This document shows, one piece after another, positions 6,907 to 14,517 of a DNA stretch of 21,006 bases. A program made the position numbers and the translations under genes. This stretch comes from a virus. Each line of letters begins with the position of its first letter. Within the stretch, counting starts at the first letter, position 1. A model generated the notes under the pieces. It did no database searches. It worked only from the letters and a program-made list of their open reading frames with translations, and was not told the origin of the DNA. The stretch covers positions 1 through 21,006 of the IMG/VR virus record IMGVR_UViG_3300017960_000067; one strand, given 5' to 3'.

Positions 6907-6966
6907 GGGGTGGGGCCTGAAATGGGGGTTCGTCGATCCTGGGGCCTCTCACGGCGCCGTTTTTTC

Positions 6967-7455
6967 TCAGCCACGGAAGTACTCCATGAGGATGTCAAGG
7001 ATCTCCGCCTCGTCCGCATCGGAAAGGCCCAGGTAGGGGCGGGCTTCGATCAGGGCTCCGCCGGTGGACCCGCCGGACCTCGAGGAGGTGACGGTGCCTC
7101 GGCCCGCCATCCCTCCGAACTGATGGATCGGACCGTAGACCTTGGGCGTCCCGATGACCAGGTCGTCACCTTCGATCTGGTACTGGATGCTTCCCCGGAG
7201 ATCCCCATAGAAGGTCAGGATCTTGTCCGGGTTGCGGCCCTTGGCCTCCTTCACCGCCAGCCAGCCGGGGCTCAACGGCGCCCAGGGGACACCCTCCGGG
7301 CTCTTCTGGTCGTCGAACCGCTGCTCGGTGGAGATCAGCAAGGCCTCCCCGATCTCGCTCAGGGGCGTCGTGATGTCGCCCATATGAACCCGGAGGACCT
7401 CCAGGTAATCGAGGGCCGCCGAGTCCTGCGGCTTGATCTCGATGCCCACGCCCAT
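6967..7455 (-). CDS. Phage virion morphogenesis protein (Mu gpG / gp31-like)
   Basis: 162 aa from ATG at 7455, overlapping the gpF-like stop as TGATG. The open frame extends upstream but that part is antisense-like. Diagnostic features of the gpG family are present: the helix with LSEIGEALLISTEQRFDDQK, the W-x-PLSPxWLAxK-like block (VPWAPLSPGWLAVKEAKGRN), and ILTFYGDLRGSIQYQIEGDD followed by VYGPIHQFGG. The C-terminus has ARPYLGLSDADEAEILDILM, also typical. In Mu gpG is a tail/connector completion factor. It is the last gene before the noncoding gap, as in Mu. Confidence 0.9.
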   Translation of the reverse strand: MGVGIEIKPQDSAALDYLEVLRVHMGDITTPLSEIGEALLISTEQRFDDQKSPEGVPWAPLSPGWLAVKEAKGRNPDKILTFYGDLRGSIQYQIEGDDLVIGTPKVYGPIHQFGGMAGRGTVTSSRSGGSTGGALIEARPYLGLSDADEAEILDILMEYFRG

Positions 7456-8129
7456 CAGGCCGCCTCCTTCTCGCCCACGTTGTAGGCCCAGCCCGGATCG
7501 ATCCCGTTCGGCACCACATGGATCTCGCCGGTCTTCGGATTGATCCACTCATAGGTCCCATCGTCCGGCGCCGTGTCGGGGCCGTCCTTCCCGAGCTTCT
7601 CCATGTCACGCTCCGAGAGCGACTGCACGAAGCACCGGCAGCCCCACCCGTTCGGCGGATAGTGTGTATGCCACCAGGGGTCGTCGAAGCGGAGGATCAG
7701 CCCGTCCCACTTCAGGTGCTGCTCGCGGGGCTCCTTGGATGCGGGACTGTGCCGGTATCGCCAGAAGGGGCGGCGGTCGCTGATGGCGACGAGCTGGCGA
7801 TACCGCCCCGCCTGGTAGGACGTACGGATGTTGGCGTCGTAGATGACCCGCGTCCGCCAATCCCGGCCGCCCTTGTAGGCCCAGCCATACCGGGCCACGA
7901 TGTCGTCGAAGTCCTTTCGGAAGGTCTCGATTGTGACGCCCTCGGTCACCGCCCGGTCAACAGCCTTCCGCATGTCCTCGAGGAGATCGTCGCGGGCAGC
8001 CCCGGCAATGGAGAAGGCCCGCTGATGCTCCTGCTGCCAGAGGTCGTCCCAGGCTTCCGTCGGCATGTTGACCTTCTTGCGGAAGAAGGCGATCTGCTCC
8101 TCGAAAGGCAGGGCGCCAAAGACCGGCAT
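7455..8129 (-). CDS. Head morphogenesis protein (Mu gpF / gp30-like)
   Basis: 224 aa, starting MPVFGALPFEEQIAFFRKKV; the start overlaps the portal stop. Family marks are visible: RVIYDANIRTSYQAGRYRQL, WRYRHSPASKEPREQHLKWD, and the signature HYPPNGWGCRCFV, the conserved 'H-PPNGWGC-C' block of phage Mu F-like proteins, plus a WAYNVG ending. The protein is about half the size of Mu gp30, so the C-terminal region of the Mu protein is absent. It is a minor capsid protein needed for head assembly. Order portal, gpF, gpG is as in Mu. Confidence 0.9.
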   Translation of the reverse strand: MPVFGALPFEEQIAFFRKKVNMPTEAWDDLWQQEHQRAFSIAGAARDDLLEDMRKAVDRAVTEGVTIETFRKDFDDIVARYGWAYKGGRDWRTRVIYDANIRTSYQAGRYRQLVAISDRRPFWRYRHSPASKEPREQHLKWDGLILRFDDPWWHTHYPPNGWGCRCFVQSLSERDMEKLGKDGPDTAPDDGTYEWINPKTGEIHVVPNGIDPGWAYNVGEKEAA

Positions 8130-9643
8130 CAGCTCCCCTCCTCTAGGACATCGGCCCGGCCGGCCAATTCGGCGGCCAGGCGGCCGAGCCGCATGTGGCG
8201 GGTGAACTCATCGAGATCGATCTCGGGGTGGATCGCCTGCAGCCGCTCGTTGAAGTCGACGAGGTCCTTGGCCTCACTGGCCAGGATCCGGGCGGTGGCG
8301 ATCCACTCGTCCACGATGGGCCCGAGCCGCTGCTGGAGCTGCTCCACGTGGCCGGGCGGGAGGATGTCCCGGCTGCCGCCGGCAGCCTCCGCGAACTCCG
8401 CGCTTCCGGACGATCCGGCCGAGCCGGACGCTCCGGCCGCCGCCAGGTCGAAGGGGCTCCACACCAGGTCTTCGCCGGGATCGGGTTCGGGGATTCCGTA
8501 CTTCTCGTAGACGTACCGCCTGCTGATCGGAACCATCTTGGCGAGGACCTGGTCCCGGTAGGCCGTGAACCGGAGGTCCTCCGGCTCCTCGATCCGCCGG
8601 CTGACGAGGGGCGTCTTCGCGTTGGGAAAGTTCCACTCCGTGAGCCATCGCCCGATGGTGAGGTTGAAGGAGTGGCAGACCAGGTCCGCGTCGGCCTCCA
8701 CCAAATCCTGGCGGACCGTCATGTGAACCTGGGCCTGGCTGCTTCCCAACCCGGCAGCCGTGGCATCTGCCGTCATCGTTTGGCCGATCATCACCTTCGA
8801 GATGGCCGCGTCCATCTTGTTGAGGAGCGACTGGTAATCCGCCGTCCCTGAGCGGGCGGCCTCGAGAAGCTCAATGAGCATTCCCTCGGGAGTGATGATC
8901 CCGCTGTCCGCCTGGATCGCCTGCAGAGCCGCCAGCAGCTTGGTCTTCTCCTGCTCCCCCGCTCCCAGCGGGAACTTCCCCCAGGCCGTGGGCTGGCCGA
9001 ACTTCTCGAGAAAGATCAGCCAGAACTTCATTCCGTTGCGCTTGAACTGGACCGGCCAGTAGACCCAGTGGGCCAGGCCGAGACCATACAGCTCGTCGTC
9101 GTTGTCCGAGCCGCACTGGAACACCCAGAACTTCCGATCCGGAAGCACCTCGCCCGTCGGCTTATCGGAGGTCAGCAGCCTCATGGAGCCGTCGCCCATG
9201 AAGGCGAAGCGGCGCCGATTGCGCACCTTGATGGAATCGAGGACGATGTAGCTCCCGTCCCTCGCCCACAACGCCTCCGCAACGGCGAACCCGAAGAAGC
9301 GGCCGAAGAGCATCTTGTCCGTGGCGTTATCGAACTTGATGTGGTCGAGCTGCTCCCGCATGAAGTCGGCGGCCTTGGCGTCCTCCGACGATTCCCCTCC
9401 GGCCTCCACCTCCCAGTCCGTGGAGATCACCGCCAGGCGCCGCTGCTGGAAGGTGGCCGCAACCTGGTCGTCCCGGAGCAGCTCCTCGTAGGTTCTGTAG
9501 TTGCCCCCGCCCCGGCCTATCAGGATCGAATCCTGCGGCTGCTGGATCTGAAGCGGATCGACGTATCCGCGGGTGATATCCCGGCCGTCCCGCGTGGTGG
9601 CAACCTCGTCGAAAGTGGGTTCCTTAGCGTTTCCTCTCGGCAT
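8129..9643 (-). CDS. Portal protein, DUF935 (Mu gp29-like)
   Basis: 504 aa from ATG at 9643, which overlaps the terminase stop as TGATG. The frame extends farther upstream but the extra ~118 residues are Arg/Gly-rich and antisense to the terminase. The DUF935 pattern is clear: GYVDPLQIQQPQDSILIGRG, then DQVAATFQQRRLAVISTDWE, NATDKMLFGRFFGFAVAEAL, and MIGQTMTADATAAGLGSSQA followed by VRQDLVEADAD. This protein forms the dodecameric ring at one capsid vertex through which DNA enters. It follows the large terminase and precedes gpF, as in Mu. Confidence 0.93.
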   Translation of the reverse strand: MPRGNAKEPTFDEVATTRDGRDITRGYVDPLQIQQPQDSILIGRGGGNYRTYEELLRDDQVAATFQQRRLAVISTDWEVEAGGESSEDAKAADFMREQLDHIKFDNATDKMLFGRFFGFAVAEALWARDGSYIVLDSIKVRNRRRFAFMGDGSMRLLTSDKPTGEVLPDRKFWVFQCGSDNDDELYGLGLAHWVYWPVQFKRNGMKFWLIFLEKFGQPTAWGKFPLGAGEQEKTKLLAALQAIQADSGIITPEGMLIELLEAARSGTADYQSLLNKMDAAISKVMIGQTMTADATAAGLGSSQAQVHMTVRQDLVEADADLVCHSFNLTIGRWLTEWNFPNAKTPLVSRRIEEPEDLRFTAYRDQVLAKMVPISRRYVYEKYGIPEPDPGEDLVWSPFDLAAAGASGSAGSSGSAEFAEAAGGSRDILPPGHVEQLQQRLGPIVDEWIATARILASEAKDLVDFNERLQAIHPEIDLDEFTRHMRLGRLAAELAGRADVLEEGS

Positions 9644-11184
9644 CAGAATCCCTCCAGGTCGGTGCCGCCGCCTACGCTCCCGAATCCAACGGCCGAGCGG
9701 ATCTCGTGGCCGCGCTCTTCGAACAGTTCTAGCGAGGAGCGCCGCACCCCCGTGGTCTCGAACTCGATGGGAGCGACCTCCCTCCGGCTCGCGAACAGCC
9801 CCAGGAAGATCGCGATGGCAGCGTCCGCGTGGCGCTGCCCGCCCTTCGAATCCTTGGCCCGGACATCCGGGATCTTCGGGGTGCCCTTGATCACCTGAAT
9901 GGCGCGCAGGTCGGTGAGCACGTCCGTATCGCGGGGGATCTCCACGGTGGCGTCCTCGAAGGCCGCCTTCCCCGGCGGCATCTGCTCCGAGTACCACTTT
10001 TCCGAAAGCATGACCTGCTCGATCCGGCTGAAGCCGTAGCGCTGGGCGGCATATTCGCCCAGGAACTGGCCGTTGCCCCGGCTATCCATGCCCGCGGAGA
10101 GGAAGCACGGCAGCCTGTCGGCGATGTAGTAGAGGACCTGCTCCTGCTGCTTGAAGGGGGCGTCCCGCAGCTCGAGCAGAAAGGGGAACCGGATCGTCAG
10201 ATTCCCTTGCTCCTGGTAGGGTGCGATGACCGTGAGGTCTCCGGACCGCCCGAAGTCCATCCCATAACCGCTCTTCAAAGAGGGGTTGAGGCTCTGTAGA
10301 AGCGGCAACACTTCCGCCTCGAGCCAGTCGTTGACCTCGGCCCAGCGGAGCTGATCGGGCCATGTCTCGAACTTCTCCACCGGGGGCTTCCAGCGGAGAA
10401 CGGGAGCGTCGACCATTCGGGCCGTGATTAGCGCGCGAGAAAGATACCCGCCCTCGCTGTTCGACGGGACGCAGAACAGCTCCTCGTCGGCATCATCTCC
10501 GTACTGATCGATGATCTTCTGGCGCCATTCGATCTCGGCCCCGGCGGACCACTCCTTCCCCTTGACCAGGCAGATTCGCTTGTACAGGCCGTCATCCAGC
10601 GCCTCATCGAAATCGATGCGGTGCAGCGCGTACTCCTTCCGACCGGCCCGGATGTCGAGCACGAGTTCGTTGAAAGGGTTCTCGGCGCCGTTGTGCGTGC
10701 TGATCACGTGCACCTGGCCGCCCCAGATCAGCATGGCCATGGCGGCCTTGAGCAGTTCCCCGAGCTGATCGTGGAAAGCCGCCTCGTCGATGACGATCCG
10801 GCCCTGCTTTCCGCGGAGGTTCGAGGGGCGGCTGGAGAGAGCCGTCACCCGGAAGCCCGACGCGAACCGGATCCGGAAGGCGAGGATCCCGCCGTCCTTC
10901 TCCTCGTCGTCGATGACGACCTCCTCCATCGCAGCCGCCACGAGCTGGTAGCGCTTGGCCCAGTCCGCAGTGTCCCGGATGAACTCCTCGGCCATATCCT
11001 TGTTGTAGCCGATGTACCAGACGTCCATCCCGTTGTCCCGGTCGGCCGCCAGGAGAGCCGAGTCGGCCGCCTCGCACCAGCTCAATCCGATGCGGCGGGA
11101 CTTCTCGCAGACCTTCACGTCCTTGGTGTCGCCGGCCCAGCGCTGTTGATACGGCAGAAAGGCGTAGGGCGCGGCATGCGTCAT
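9643..11184 (-). CDS. Terminase large subunit (Mu gp28-like)
   Basis: 513 aa from ATG at 11184, overlapping the methyltransferase stop as ATGA. The ATPase has an adapted P-loop (CEKSRRIGLSW, residues ~26-36), a Walker B GRIVIDEAAF (~128-137) and the coupling motif ISTHNG (~161-166). The nuclease half has the acidic residues expected of an RNase-H-like fold: GMDFGRSGDL (~308-317), GMDSRGNGQ (~365) and RHADAAIA (~468). As in Mu, it would cut packaged DNA by headful and power translocation through the portal. The combination of motifs makes the call secure. Confidence 0.95.
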   Translation of the reverse strand: MTHAAPYAFLPYQQRWAGDTKDVKVCEKSRRIGLSWCEAADSALLAADRDNGMDVWYIGYNKDMAEEFIRDTADWAKRYQLVAAAMEEVVIDDEEKDGGILAFRIRFASGFRVTALSSRPSNLRGKQGRIVIDEAAFHDQLGELLKAAMAMLIWGGQVHVISTHNGAENPFNELVLDIRAGRKEYALHRIDFDEALDDGLYKRICLVKGKEWSAGAEIEWRQKIIDQYGDDADEELFCVPSNSEGGYLSRALITARMVDAPVLRWKPPVEKFETWPDQLRWAEVNDWLEAEVLPLLQSLNPSLKSGYGMDFGRSGDLTVIAPYQEQGNLTIRFPFLLELRDAPFKQQEQVLYYIADRLPCFLSAGMDSRGNGQFLGEYAAQRYGFSRIEQVMLSEKWYSEQMPPGKAAFEDATVEIPRDTDVLTDLRAIQVIKGTPKIPDVRAKDSKGGQRHADAAIAIFLGLFASRREVAPIEFETTGVRRSSLELFEERGHEIRSAVGFGSVGGGTDLEGF

Positions 11185-11966
11185 GCCTGCCCCCCCGGCC
11201 GGATGATCAGCTCGTCGAACCGCTTGCGGAGGGTCTTGTGGTTGTTCCCGATACCCCGCTTTCGAGAGACCTCCACGATGTGGCAGTCTCCATACAGATC
11301 GCGGATCATGGGGTGGTCGTCGTAGCTCAGCACCCACTTCCCATCGACGCACCCCAGCATCTCCCGCAACGCCTCGTGATCCACATCGTCGAATCCGAGA
11401 TCGCCATAGACCCGCTGGTCGCCGCCAACATAGGGCGGATCAAGGTAGAAGCAGGTCTCCTCGCTGTCGTAGCGTTCGATGCAATCCTGCCAGGGGAGGT
11501 TCTCGACGTTCACCCGGTCCAGCCGCCGGTTCAGGTCCATGAGCGCGCGGATCCGGGCGGCCCGGCTGCCGCTCGCGGCGCCCCCGGATTTGCGGCCATA
11601 TCCGTAACTGGCGCCCTTCGCCGTCTTCCCACCGAAGGCCAGCCGGTTTTTCACGAACCAGCGTGCTGCTTTCTGGATGTCGGTCACCCCCGGCTGCAGC
11701 ACGATGTCGTTGAACTCAACCCTCGAATTCAAAACGAAGCGCAACGTCCGCTTAAGCTCCACGGGATGGAACTGCACAACCCGAAAGAGGTTGACCAGGT
11801 CCCCGTTCAGATCGTTGTAGACCTCCACCTTCGAGCGGGGCTTGGCCAACAGCACCGCGGCGCCTCCGCCGAACGGCTCGCAGTAGCAGACATGCTCCGG
11901 CAGGAGTGGGATGATCCGCTTGGCGAGCAGCCGCTTTCCTCCGGGCCAGGCGATGACGGGCTTCAT
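11181..11966 (-). CDS. Dam-type adenine-N6 DNA methyltransferase (MethyltransfD12)
   Basis: 261 aa from ATG at 11966, overlapping the small-terminase stop as ATGA; the longer open frame upstream is antisense-like. Motifs of the D12 class are in order: AWPGGK near residues 6-11, CEPFGGGAAVLL (SAM-binding motif I) at ~29-40, VEVYNDLNGDLVNLFRVV just after, and the catalytic YLDPPY at ~174-179. It transfers a methyl group from SAM to adenine in a short site that I cannot predict. No restriction partner is nearby, so it is a phage orphan enzyme, probably protecting phage DNA from host nucleases. Its location between the two terminase genes is not the Mu arrangement; in Mu the DNA-modification gene mom lies at the opposite end of the genome. 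Confidence 0.93.
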   Translation of the reverse strand: MKPVIAWPGGKRLLAKRIIPLLPEHVCYCEPFGGGAAVLLAKPRSKVEVYNDLNGDLVNLFRVVQFHPVELKRTLRFVLNSRVEFNDIVLQPGVTDIQKAARWFVKNRLAFGGKTAKGASYGYGRKSGGAASGSRAARIRALMDLNRRLDRVNVENLPWQDCIERYDSEETCFYLDPPYVGGDQRVYGDLGFDDVDHEALREMLGCVDGKWVLSYDDHPMIRDLYGDCHIVEVSRKRGIGNNHKTLRKRFDELIIRPGGQA

Positions 11967-12490
11967 GTCGATGCGATCCCCAGGATGTCGCGGCGAATCT
12001 GTTCCACCGACTCGGCGGAGAGGCCTCCCTTGCGGGCCACGGTTGCCACCGATTCCGCGGCGGCCTCGGCCTTCTCGCGAACCTCCGCCTGCCATTTCTT
12101 CTGGGTCACCGTCGCCCGGCTCAGTTCCGCGATGGAACGGGCAAGCGCCCCTAGGTTGGGCGACTTCTCCGGATCGATCTCGAGGTTCATGATGACTTGG
12201 AAGAGCTTTTCCTGAACCAGGCGCATAAGGGCTTCCGACACGGCCCCCTCGTCGTCGGGCGTAGTCTCAACGATCAGCTTCGCCTGGTGCGTCGCCATGC
12301 GGAGCGCCTCGACGCGCTCCTCGAACTGCTGGCCATAGCGATGGATGGCGCTCTTCGAGATCTCGAACCCGCGCTCCCCCAGCCACTCAGCCAGGCCGCG
12401 ATAATCGGTAAAGCCCTTCTCAATGAGAAGGTGCTCAAGCTCCGTGCGGATATCCTCGGGCAGCATGAAGACCGTGGAGCGCTTCGCCAT
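11963..12490 (-). CDS. Small terminase subunit (DUF3486, Mu gp27-like)
   Basis: 175 aa from ATG at 12490, with GAGG eight bases upstream; a GTG two codons earlier is less likely. The opening MAKRSTVFMLPEDIRTELEH is characteristic of DUF3486, followed by the DNA-binding helix-turn-helix region (GFTDYRGLAEWLGERGFEIS then KSAIHRYGQQFEERVEALR). The C-terminal half is helical (ALARSIAELSRATVTQKKWQ) and may oligomerise. In Mu-like phages this protein recognises the phage end and recruits the large terminase. Between it and the large subunit a methyltransferase gene has been inserted. Confidence 0.9.
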   Translation of the reverse strand: MAKRSTVFMLPEDIRTELEHLLIEKGFTDYRGLAEWLGERGFEISKSAIHRYGQQFEERVEALRMATHQAKLIVETTPDDEGAVSEALMRLVQEKLFQVIMNLEIDPEKSPNLGALARSIAELSRATVTQKKWQAEVREKAEAAAESVATVARKGGLSAESVEQIRRDILGIAST

Positions 12491-12492
12491 CT

Positions 12493-12801
12493 TCACCGCC
12501 TCGCAGGCCGAGCGATGCCGGGCTCGCAGGGAATGGTGTACTCCACCAGGTCCACGCCCAGACGCGTCAAGTTGGCGGACCAGACCGAGCCATCCTCCCC
12601 GAGGATCTCGATCGTTCCCCGGTCCCGAAGGTAATCCATCTCTCGGCGAAGCTCATGGGGAGTGAGTTCCAGCTTTATATCGGTCAGAGCCGTGAGCAGG
12701 AGGGTCTCGGAGACGGGCATCGGCCGGCCCGCGTCCAGCACCCGCAGGACCCGCCAGCGCACCTCCTCGCGGCGCAGCTTCTCAAGATCGATCTCTGGCA
12801 T
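12493..12801 (-). CDS. Mu gp26-like winged-helix protein
   Basis: 102 aa, starting MPEIDLEKLRREEVRWRVLR. The pattern EVRWRVLRVLDAGRPMPVSE, then LLLTALTDIKLELTPHELRR and EMDYLRDRGTIEI, is an ArsR-like winged helix that recurs at this position in transposable phages next to the small terminase. It overlaps the preceding gene by 20 bases; GGAGG lies about nine bases before the ATG. Role is unknown in the family; DNA-binding during packaging or late control is an inference. Confidence 0.8.
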   Translation of the reverse strand: MPEIDLEKLRREEVRWRVLRVLDAGRPMPVSETLLLTALTDIKLELTPHELRREMDYLRDRGTIEILGEDGSVWSANLTRLGVDLVEYTIPCEPGIARPARR

Positions 12802-13120
12802 CGCGCATTTCCTCCATAAGCTTCTCGATCCGGTTATTGATGGAATCCAGCTTGCTGTCGATGACCGTGCTGAACCGGATCCAATCCCCGCGCCGCACGT
12901 AATCCCTCGGCAGATCGGCCTTCAGCCGGAGGAGATCCTTCTCGAGTTCGGTGGTGCGCTCACTCTGGCCCTGCAGCGCCTTCCCGAGGCTTTCGATCCG
13001 CTTGTCGATCTGGTCGATGAATCGGCTGAACAGCCAGCGGAAGATCCCTGCGTTGATGCCGATCAAGCCGATCACCACCGAGGTGAGCACGGCCGCAGCC
13101 TGCCACGTCATCTCTGTCAT
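12782..13120 (-). CDS. Membrane-anchored coiled-coil protein (DUF2730-like or spanin-like)
   Basis: 112 aa; start overlaps the previous stop as ATGA. One N-terminal transmembrane helix (AAAVLTSVVIGLIGINAGIF, residues ~8-27) is followed by about 85 residues of charged coiled coil (FIDQIDKRIESLGKALQG and DSKLDSINNRIEKLMEEM). This resembles the Mu gp25/DUF2730 group found between lysis and packaging genes. The topology, with a short cytoplasmic end and a long coiled coil, would also suit an inner-membrane spanin subunit, but no partner lipoprotein is visible here. I cannot separate these options. Confidence 0.65.
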   Translation of the reverse strand: MTEMTWQAAAVLTSVVIGLIGINAGIFRWLFSRFIDQIDKRIESLGKALQGQSERTTELEKDLLRLKADLPRDYVRRGDWIRFSTVIDSKLDSINNRIEKLMEEMRDARDRS

Positions 13121-13701
13121 TTATTCTCCGTGGATAGGTTCTGAAGGCAGAAAGCCAGTAGCAGGGCCGGGTCCGTCGTGTCCCGATCGAGCAGGTCCAC
13201 CCACGCGAGCCGGTCGGCAGCTTCGCGTTCTCCCCCCATATGAAGGGACATCTGCAGCCGCCAAAGCCACAGCACGGAGATCTCCGAGCAGATCTCGCCG
13301 CCCGGTGCCGGGTTGGCCATCTTGCCGCCGAAACGCTTCCGGGCCCACAACACGGGCAGGAATCCCATGATCTGCATCCACCCGTATGAGGCGTTGAGAT
13401 ACTCCCGCACGAAGGACTGCATGGCCACGCGCTTGGCCTGAAGGGTGCCGGGCGGACGGAAGGCAAGCGCCCGCCCGGCTTTGAAGGCGGCCGAATACAC
13501 GGCCAGCGGTCGGATCTTGGTCTTATCGAGCGCCTCGATGACCTGCGTCCTGGAGCAGATCACGAATGCATGCGATGGCGTCTGAATCCCTCGAAGGTCA
13601 CTGCGTCTGGTCAGGCGCGTGATGGCCTTGCTGAGGAATCCCTCGCCCGCCACGAATCCGATGTCGCCCAGCCGCAGGTCTTCGTACGGCACTCGATGCA
13701 T
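13117..13701 (-). CDS. Permuted papain-fold hydrolase (YiiX/NlpC-P60-like)
   Basis: 194 aa, starting MHRVPYEDLRLGDIGFVAGE, with AGGAGG seven bases upstream. It shows the order of the permuted NlpC/P60 (YiiX/YebB) group: a GDI-F strand, then SHAFVIC with His ~44, a following Glu in VIEAL (~56), and a late Cys in GGEICSEI (~138) preceded by NASYGWMQIMGF. In such enzymes the late Cys and early His form the catalytic pair. It has no clear signal peptide. It lies in the lysis region with the M15 endolysin, so a second peptidoglycan hydrolase is a reasonable inference; an acyl-transfer or lipid-related role of this fold is possible too. Confidence 0.7.
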   Translation of the reverse strand: MHRVPYEDLRLGDIGFVAGEGFLSKAITRLTRRSDLRGIQTPSHAFVICSRTQVIEALDKTKIRPLAVYSAAFKAGRALAFRPPGTLQAKRVAMQSFVREYLNASYGWMQIMGFLPVLWARKRFGGKMANPAPGGEICSEISVLWLWRLQMSLHMGGEREAADRLAWVDLLDRDTTDPALLLAFCLQNLSTENK

Positions 13702-13713
13702 GGAACCGCCTCC

Positions 13714-14289
13714 TCAGAATCGGAAGCCGATGCCGAATCCCGTTTCCACGACGTTCGCCACGGGAACCAGAAATCCCTCCACGTGCCTGTACTTCATAAG
13801 CACACGCAGGAACGCCCGGTCCGTGATGCCGTAATCGAGGCCGACACCGGCAAGGAAGCCTCCCTTGGAGAGGCCCCCGGACTTGTAGAAGGAGCCCCCG
13901 GCCAGCGCGTAAATCTCCGCACGGTCACCGGGATTGAAGGTGACGCGGCACGCCAGGTCGGCGACGTTGTAATTGTAACGGGTCTCGGTGAGTTCGGAGG
14001 TGAAGCGGTGTTCGTACAACCACTCCTTTAGCTCCGCTGTGTCTCTCACATATTCGAACGTCAGGCCGAAGCGGTCCGTGAAGCGCCAGTCCCCTCCGAG
14101 GTGGACCTGCGCCTCCGCGGTGTTCACGCTTCGCTCCCAGTCGCCCGATCCGGACCAGATGTGGCCGGAACCCAGGGTGATGGAGAAGGGATGATCCGCC
14201 GCGGCGGGCTCCTCCACGTCACCCGCGAACACGGAAGCCGTGAACAGCAGGACGACGAACAGGAGCATGAATCCGATAGGCTTCTTCAT
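13714..14289 (-). CDS. Secreted outer-membrane beta-barrel protein in the lysis cassette
   Basis: 191 aa from an internal ATG at 14289 with GGAGG seven bases upstream. It opens with a classical signal peptide (KKPIGFMLLFVVLLFTASVF then AGD, cleavage after ~Ala22). The mature part alternates polar and hydrophobic residues in ~8 strands (FSITLGSGHIWSG, AQVHLGGDWRF, LTFEYVRD, AEIYALAGGSFY, GFLAGVGLDYG, AFLRVLMKYRHV) and ends GFGIGFRF, the aromatic C-terminus read by the BAM machine. This resembles small OmpA/Ail/Lom-like barrels. The reading frame continues without a stop into the holin-like segment upstream, so a fused precursor is formally possible. A cell-surface change in the host (exclusion or adhesion) or help in outer-membrane disruption would fit. 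Confidence 0.72.
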   Translation of the reverse strand: MKKPIGFMLLFVVLLFTASVFAGDVEEPAAADHPFSITLGSGHIWSGSGDWERSVNTAEAQVHLGGDWRFTDRFGLTFEYVRDTAELKEWLYEHRFTSELTETRYNYNVADLACRVTFNPGDRAEIYALAGGSFYKSGGLSKGGFLAGVGLDYGITDRAFLRVLMKYRHVEGFLVPVANVVETGFGIGFRF

Positions 14290-14517
14290 GTCGGAACCTC
14301 CATGAGAAAACGAATCGCGATCGAACGGCCACCGGCCCTTCCATGCCGGTGGCCCGTCCGAAATGTGGCGGAAGAAAAGGGCCAGGCCGCAGAGGACCAC
14401 CCAGCTCCAGCGGTAGACCTCTTCGGGAATAAGCCCACGCGTCATGGGGAAGACGTTGAGGAGCACATCCAGAACCGCCACCCCCAGAAAGAAGGCACCC
14501 GTCCGCCAGCCCTTCAC
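14290..14517 (-). CDS. Holin-like two-helix membrane segment (no stop before the next gene)
   Basis: Starts at GTG 14517, overlapping the endolysin stop as GTGA. The first ~50 residues contain two hydrophobic helices (AFFLGVAVLDVLLNVF and WSWVVLCGLALFF) followed by HISDGPPAWKGRWPFDRD, the size and position expected for a small holin directly after the endolysin. The frame has no stop and continues into the beta-barrel gene. One of the other frames ends in TGA overlapping the barrel ATG as ATGA, which is the usual gene boundary here, so a small frameshift in this gene may have removed its natural stop. Whether the product is ~76 aa, a readthrough fusion, or a broken holin is unresolved. Confidence 0.5.

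Noticed and set aside
6717-7019. Minus-strand open frame covering the 266-base gap
   Set aside because: Arg/Ser-rich translation, overlap with the gpG-like gene and the probable promoter, no ribosome site; treated as noncoding.
9644-9997. Upstream extension of the portal frame by about 118 codons
   Set aside because: The extra sequence is Arg/Gly-rich shadow of the terminase gene; the ATG at 9643 overlaps the terminase stop in the pattern used throughout the window.
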